Assembly (NCBI RefSeq): GCF_007197645.1
Contig: NZ_VKGK01000019.1
Coordinates: 51,893-115,892, forward strand
DNA: 64,000 nt
DNA from: Shewanella hanedai
Lineage (GTDB): Bacteria > Pseudomonadota > Gammaproteobacteria > Enterobacterales > Shewanellaceae
Reading direction: 5' to 3'
Shown here: one piece after another, positions 63,001-64,000 of the stretch
Layout of the letters: the number at the start of each line of letters is the position of its first letter
How positions within the stretch are numbered: position 1 is the stretch's first letter
Notes under the pieces: generated by a model
Databases searched by the model: none
Seen by the model: only the letters and a program-made list of their open reading frames with translations
Told to the model about the DNA's origin: nothing
Program-made: the position numbers and the translations under genes

Positions 63001-64000
63001 TTAGCCACAACAGGGTCATCGGTGCTGTTCACTGTGATAGTGACGCTACCGGTGTCAGTGTCGCCATCGGCATCAGTCGCCACATAATTAAAGTTGATAG
63101 TACCGTTAAAGTTTGCTGCTGGAACAAAGGTCATGGTGCCATTGGCGGCGATAACCACAGTGCCGTTACTTACTGTAATATTTTGAGCTCCGCCGGTTAG
63201 CGTCACACCGTTGATGCTTTTAACTGCTAGACCACCATCATTGGCCACATCATTGCCAAGCAAGTTAATCGCAATAGAGCCATCTTCGTTGACCGTGTAG
63301 CTGTCATCGTTAGCTACAACAGGGTCATCGGTGCTGTTCACTGTGATGGTGACAGTGCCAGTGTCTGTGTCGCCATCTACATCGGTCGCAACATAATTAA
63401 AGTTGATAGTACCGTTAAAGTTTGCAGCTGGAACAAAGGTCATGGCGCCATTGGCGGCGATAACCACAGTACCGTTACTCACGGTAATATTTTGAGCACC
63501 ACCGGTTAGGGTGACACCGTTGATGCTCTGAATGGCTAGACCACCATCATTAGCGACGTCGTTGCCAAGCAAGTTAATCGCAATCGAGCCATCTTCGTTG
63601 ACCGTGTAGCTGTCATCGTTAGCCACAACAGGGTCATCGACGCTGTTCACTGTGATAGTGACGCTACCGGTGTCAGTGTCGCCATCGGCATCAGTCGCGA
63701 CATAATCAAAGTTAATAGTACCGTTGAAGTTTGCGGCTGGAACAAAGGTCATGGCACCATTGGCGGCGATAACCACAGTGCCGTTACTTACTGTAATATT
63801 TTGAGCTCCGCCGGTTAGCGTGACACCGTTGATGCTCTGAATGGCTAGACCACCATCATTAGCGACGTCGTTGCCAAGTAAGTTAATCGCAATCGAGCCA
63901 TCTTCGTTGACCGTGTAGCTGTCATCGTTAGCCACAACAGGGTCATCGACGCTGTTCACTGTGATAGTGACGCTACCGGTGTCAGTGTCGCCATCGGCAT
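60039..64000 (-). CDS. bpfA: giant RTX biofilm adhesin BpfA, C-terminal part
   Basis: The last 1320 or so residues of a very large secreted adhesin; the frame is open through base 64000 and the N-terminus lies outside. From the window edge come four 103-residue cadherin/VCBS-like repeats (each opening with VNS-DDPVVANDDSYTVNEDG) and one diverged repeat. A further Ig-like region is followed by a block at about 61550-61900 with a tryptophan-rich patch and FTHFNFPV, resembling choice-of-anchor K type domains. Then come RTX nonapeptides (GGAGDDTLIGGLGDD, GNDTLDGG) at about 60440-60620 and a type I secretion C-terminal target region (DHIIDFDLNEDKLDLSDLL). Export would use the downstream ABC/HlyD/AggA genes, and release would need BpfG at the missing N-terminus. 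Confidence 0.93.
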   Translation of the reverse strand, partial: ADGDTDTGSVTITVNSVDDPVVANDDSYTVNEDGSIAINLLGNDVANDGGLAIQSINGVTLTGGAQNITVSNGTVVIAANGAMTFVPAANFNGTINFDYVATDADGDTDTGSVTITVNSVDDPVVANDDSYTVNEDGSIAINLLGNDVANDGGLAIQSINGVTLTGGAQNITVSNGTVVIAANGAMTFVPAANFNGTINFNYVATDVDGDTDTGTVTITVNSTDDPVVANDDSYTVNEDGSIAINLLGNDVANDGGLAVKSINGVTLTGGAQNITVSNGTVVIAANGTMTFVPAANFNGTINFNYVATDADGDTDTGSVTITVNSTDDPVVANDDSYTVNEDGSIAINLLGNDVANDGGLALVSINGVTLTGGAQNITVSNGTVVIAANGTMTFVPTANYNGSVSFNYIATDIDGDTDTGTVNITVNSVNDDFTDPNEVVTIVEDTGPTSGNVIGGTTSVDGPVTVQSFTIAGDGTVYNAGQTVNINGVGTIVINTSGNYTFTPVANFSGIAPIITYTLTDGSSTDSSTLTINVTATDDPVSITTPAKITLDESELSGGTGTEVDPVVQTQQFTVSAPDGLNRLEMTNGGVTTTITIAMLLAVTPAAAIVIEGEHGTLRITDYDTSTGTVTYSYTLNAAQTHGVNDDEISDNFGVTAYDIDGDSSSTTLEIGILDDHAEATLDTNGVDVLTDGFVASGIVGEWSSWTGGGPHLTRFDSDDNDAGLDQMRWGSANTANASGYSFVDNDAGLNGVLQLNQDIVLGDFTHFNFPVTSSITQATLTVNFTITDSFGVVTTVQIDINFDHNETPNTGDAEFNRDIINIGQPEVTFEYEGEFYTIKVLGFIDENGDLVTTVRTFESQSNTYQLVAKVVEGVGYHLPNKEGNVLNNDLGSDGLTVVGVAFTNDDGTDVFTGVGTVILGTYGNLVLNADGTYEYQLTAGTNVIPDDATETFVYTIRDADGDISTTKLIIGVTPTDFNGVPVDVDLTVDGNDGNDSIIVRNGENAANPQQMDVSFGGGLQGTITDQSGNDVLVTSGIAYSTSSAQNVSSGAGQDHVETGSGNDIIYAGSTGDSVSGNTDNDIELSTATLLSHHIMTGSLTGSDKITDGDGLLLSADVTSEKADVVNAGSGNDMVYGQTGSDILYGHTGNDTLDGGKHNDALRGGAGDDTLIGGLGDDVLRGDSGSDTFVWNKDELGTDHIIDFDLNEDKLDLSDLLQGETAENLGLYLHFTINDTTGTTTIDIDADHNGTFEQHIVLDGVDLSDIFGDTESDIINGLLGSNGDGPLIINTIADATSPSPTGPGSDPTLEENQVTHLIP
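62724..63959 (-). repeat. four tandem 309-bp repeats within bpfA
   Basis: Units at 63959-63651, 63650-63342, 63341-63033 and 63032-62724 have a constant period of exactly 309 bp (103 codons), and a fifth begins at the window edge. The outer three are nearly identical at DNA level; the innermost has drifted in its second half. The start word ACCGTGTAGCTG-like recurs at 62983, 63292, 63601 and 63910. Confidence 0.93.

Noticed and set aside
62724..64000. Regular repeats that might suggest a CRISPR or satellite array
   Set aside because: The 309-bp period is a multiple of three, keeps an open frame and encodes cadherin/VCBS-like protein repeats of bpfA.

Overview
The window looks like chromosomal DNA of a marine gammaproteobacterium, most probably Shewanella. 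The evidence is the gene families and their order: an ilvY/ilvC pair beside an attenuated ilvLGMEDA operon, ComM, Rep, UbiK, CreD and CysE of gammaproteobacterial type, and a seven-gene biofilm-adhesin cluster in the order known from Shewanella oneidensis (bpfA, type I secretion ATPase, membrane-fusion protein, aggA, OmpA-like lipoprotein, bpfG, bpfD). Base composition is moderate and even. There is no prophage, plasmid or integrated island. The only mobile DNA seen is a 315-bp MITE and a few short palindromic repeats.

Layout. 1-6.1 kb: two tandem YihG-type acyltransferases (the first cut by the window edge), comM, a Bax-like glucosaminidase and an ammonium transporter. 6.2-10.4 kb: a secreted SdsA-type alkylsulfatase, a glutathione transferase and a divergent LysR regulator. 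10.4-15.0 kb: a secreted two-PPC-domain GDSL esterase, a downstream lipoprotein that joins a SurA-like/DsbA-like region to a GspC-like HR plus PDZ region, and a divergent AraC regulator. 15.3-18.3 kb: an AhpD-like protein, DUF2024, a Rof-like Rho inhibitor, cysE and a diguanylate cyclase.

18.7-28.3 kb is the branched-chain amino-acid locus: ilvY divergent from ilvC, then the ilvL leader with a visible terminator/antiterminator, then ilvG, ilvM, ilvE, ilvD and ilvA. 28.5-39.6 kb: a class V aminotransferase, a 1151-residue lipoprotein ending in a DUF1566-like domain, a 2OG-Fe(II) oxygenase, an NSS sodium symporter, an Lrp-family regulator, a PAP2 phosphatase and CreD. 39.8-47.3 kb: ubiK, a tetR-MFP-RND efflux operon and rep. 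47.4-50 kb: a GAF-GAF-GGDEF protein with a degenerate EAL domain.

50.2-51.6 kb holds tRNA-Arg, tRNA-His and two intact tRNA-Pro genes, mixed with at least four broken or partial tRNA-Pro copies, then a MITE. 51.6-64 kb is the Bpf/Lap cluster. BpfD (inactive c-di-GMP receptor) would hold back BpfG (cysteine protease), which would otherwise release the giant adhesin BpfA exported by the neighbouring type I system. Only the C-terminal third or so of BpfA lies inside the window.

The best candidate for something undescribed is the esterase/lipoprotein pair at 10.4-13.7 kb. The lipoprotein combines a disulfide-type thioredoxin fold, whose first active-site cysteine is a serine, with type II secretion GspC-like modules. 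It sits beside a cysteine-rich, PPC-bearing secreted enzyme of the kind type II secretion exports.
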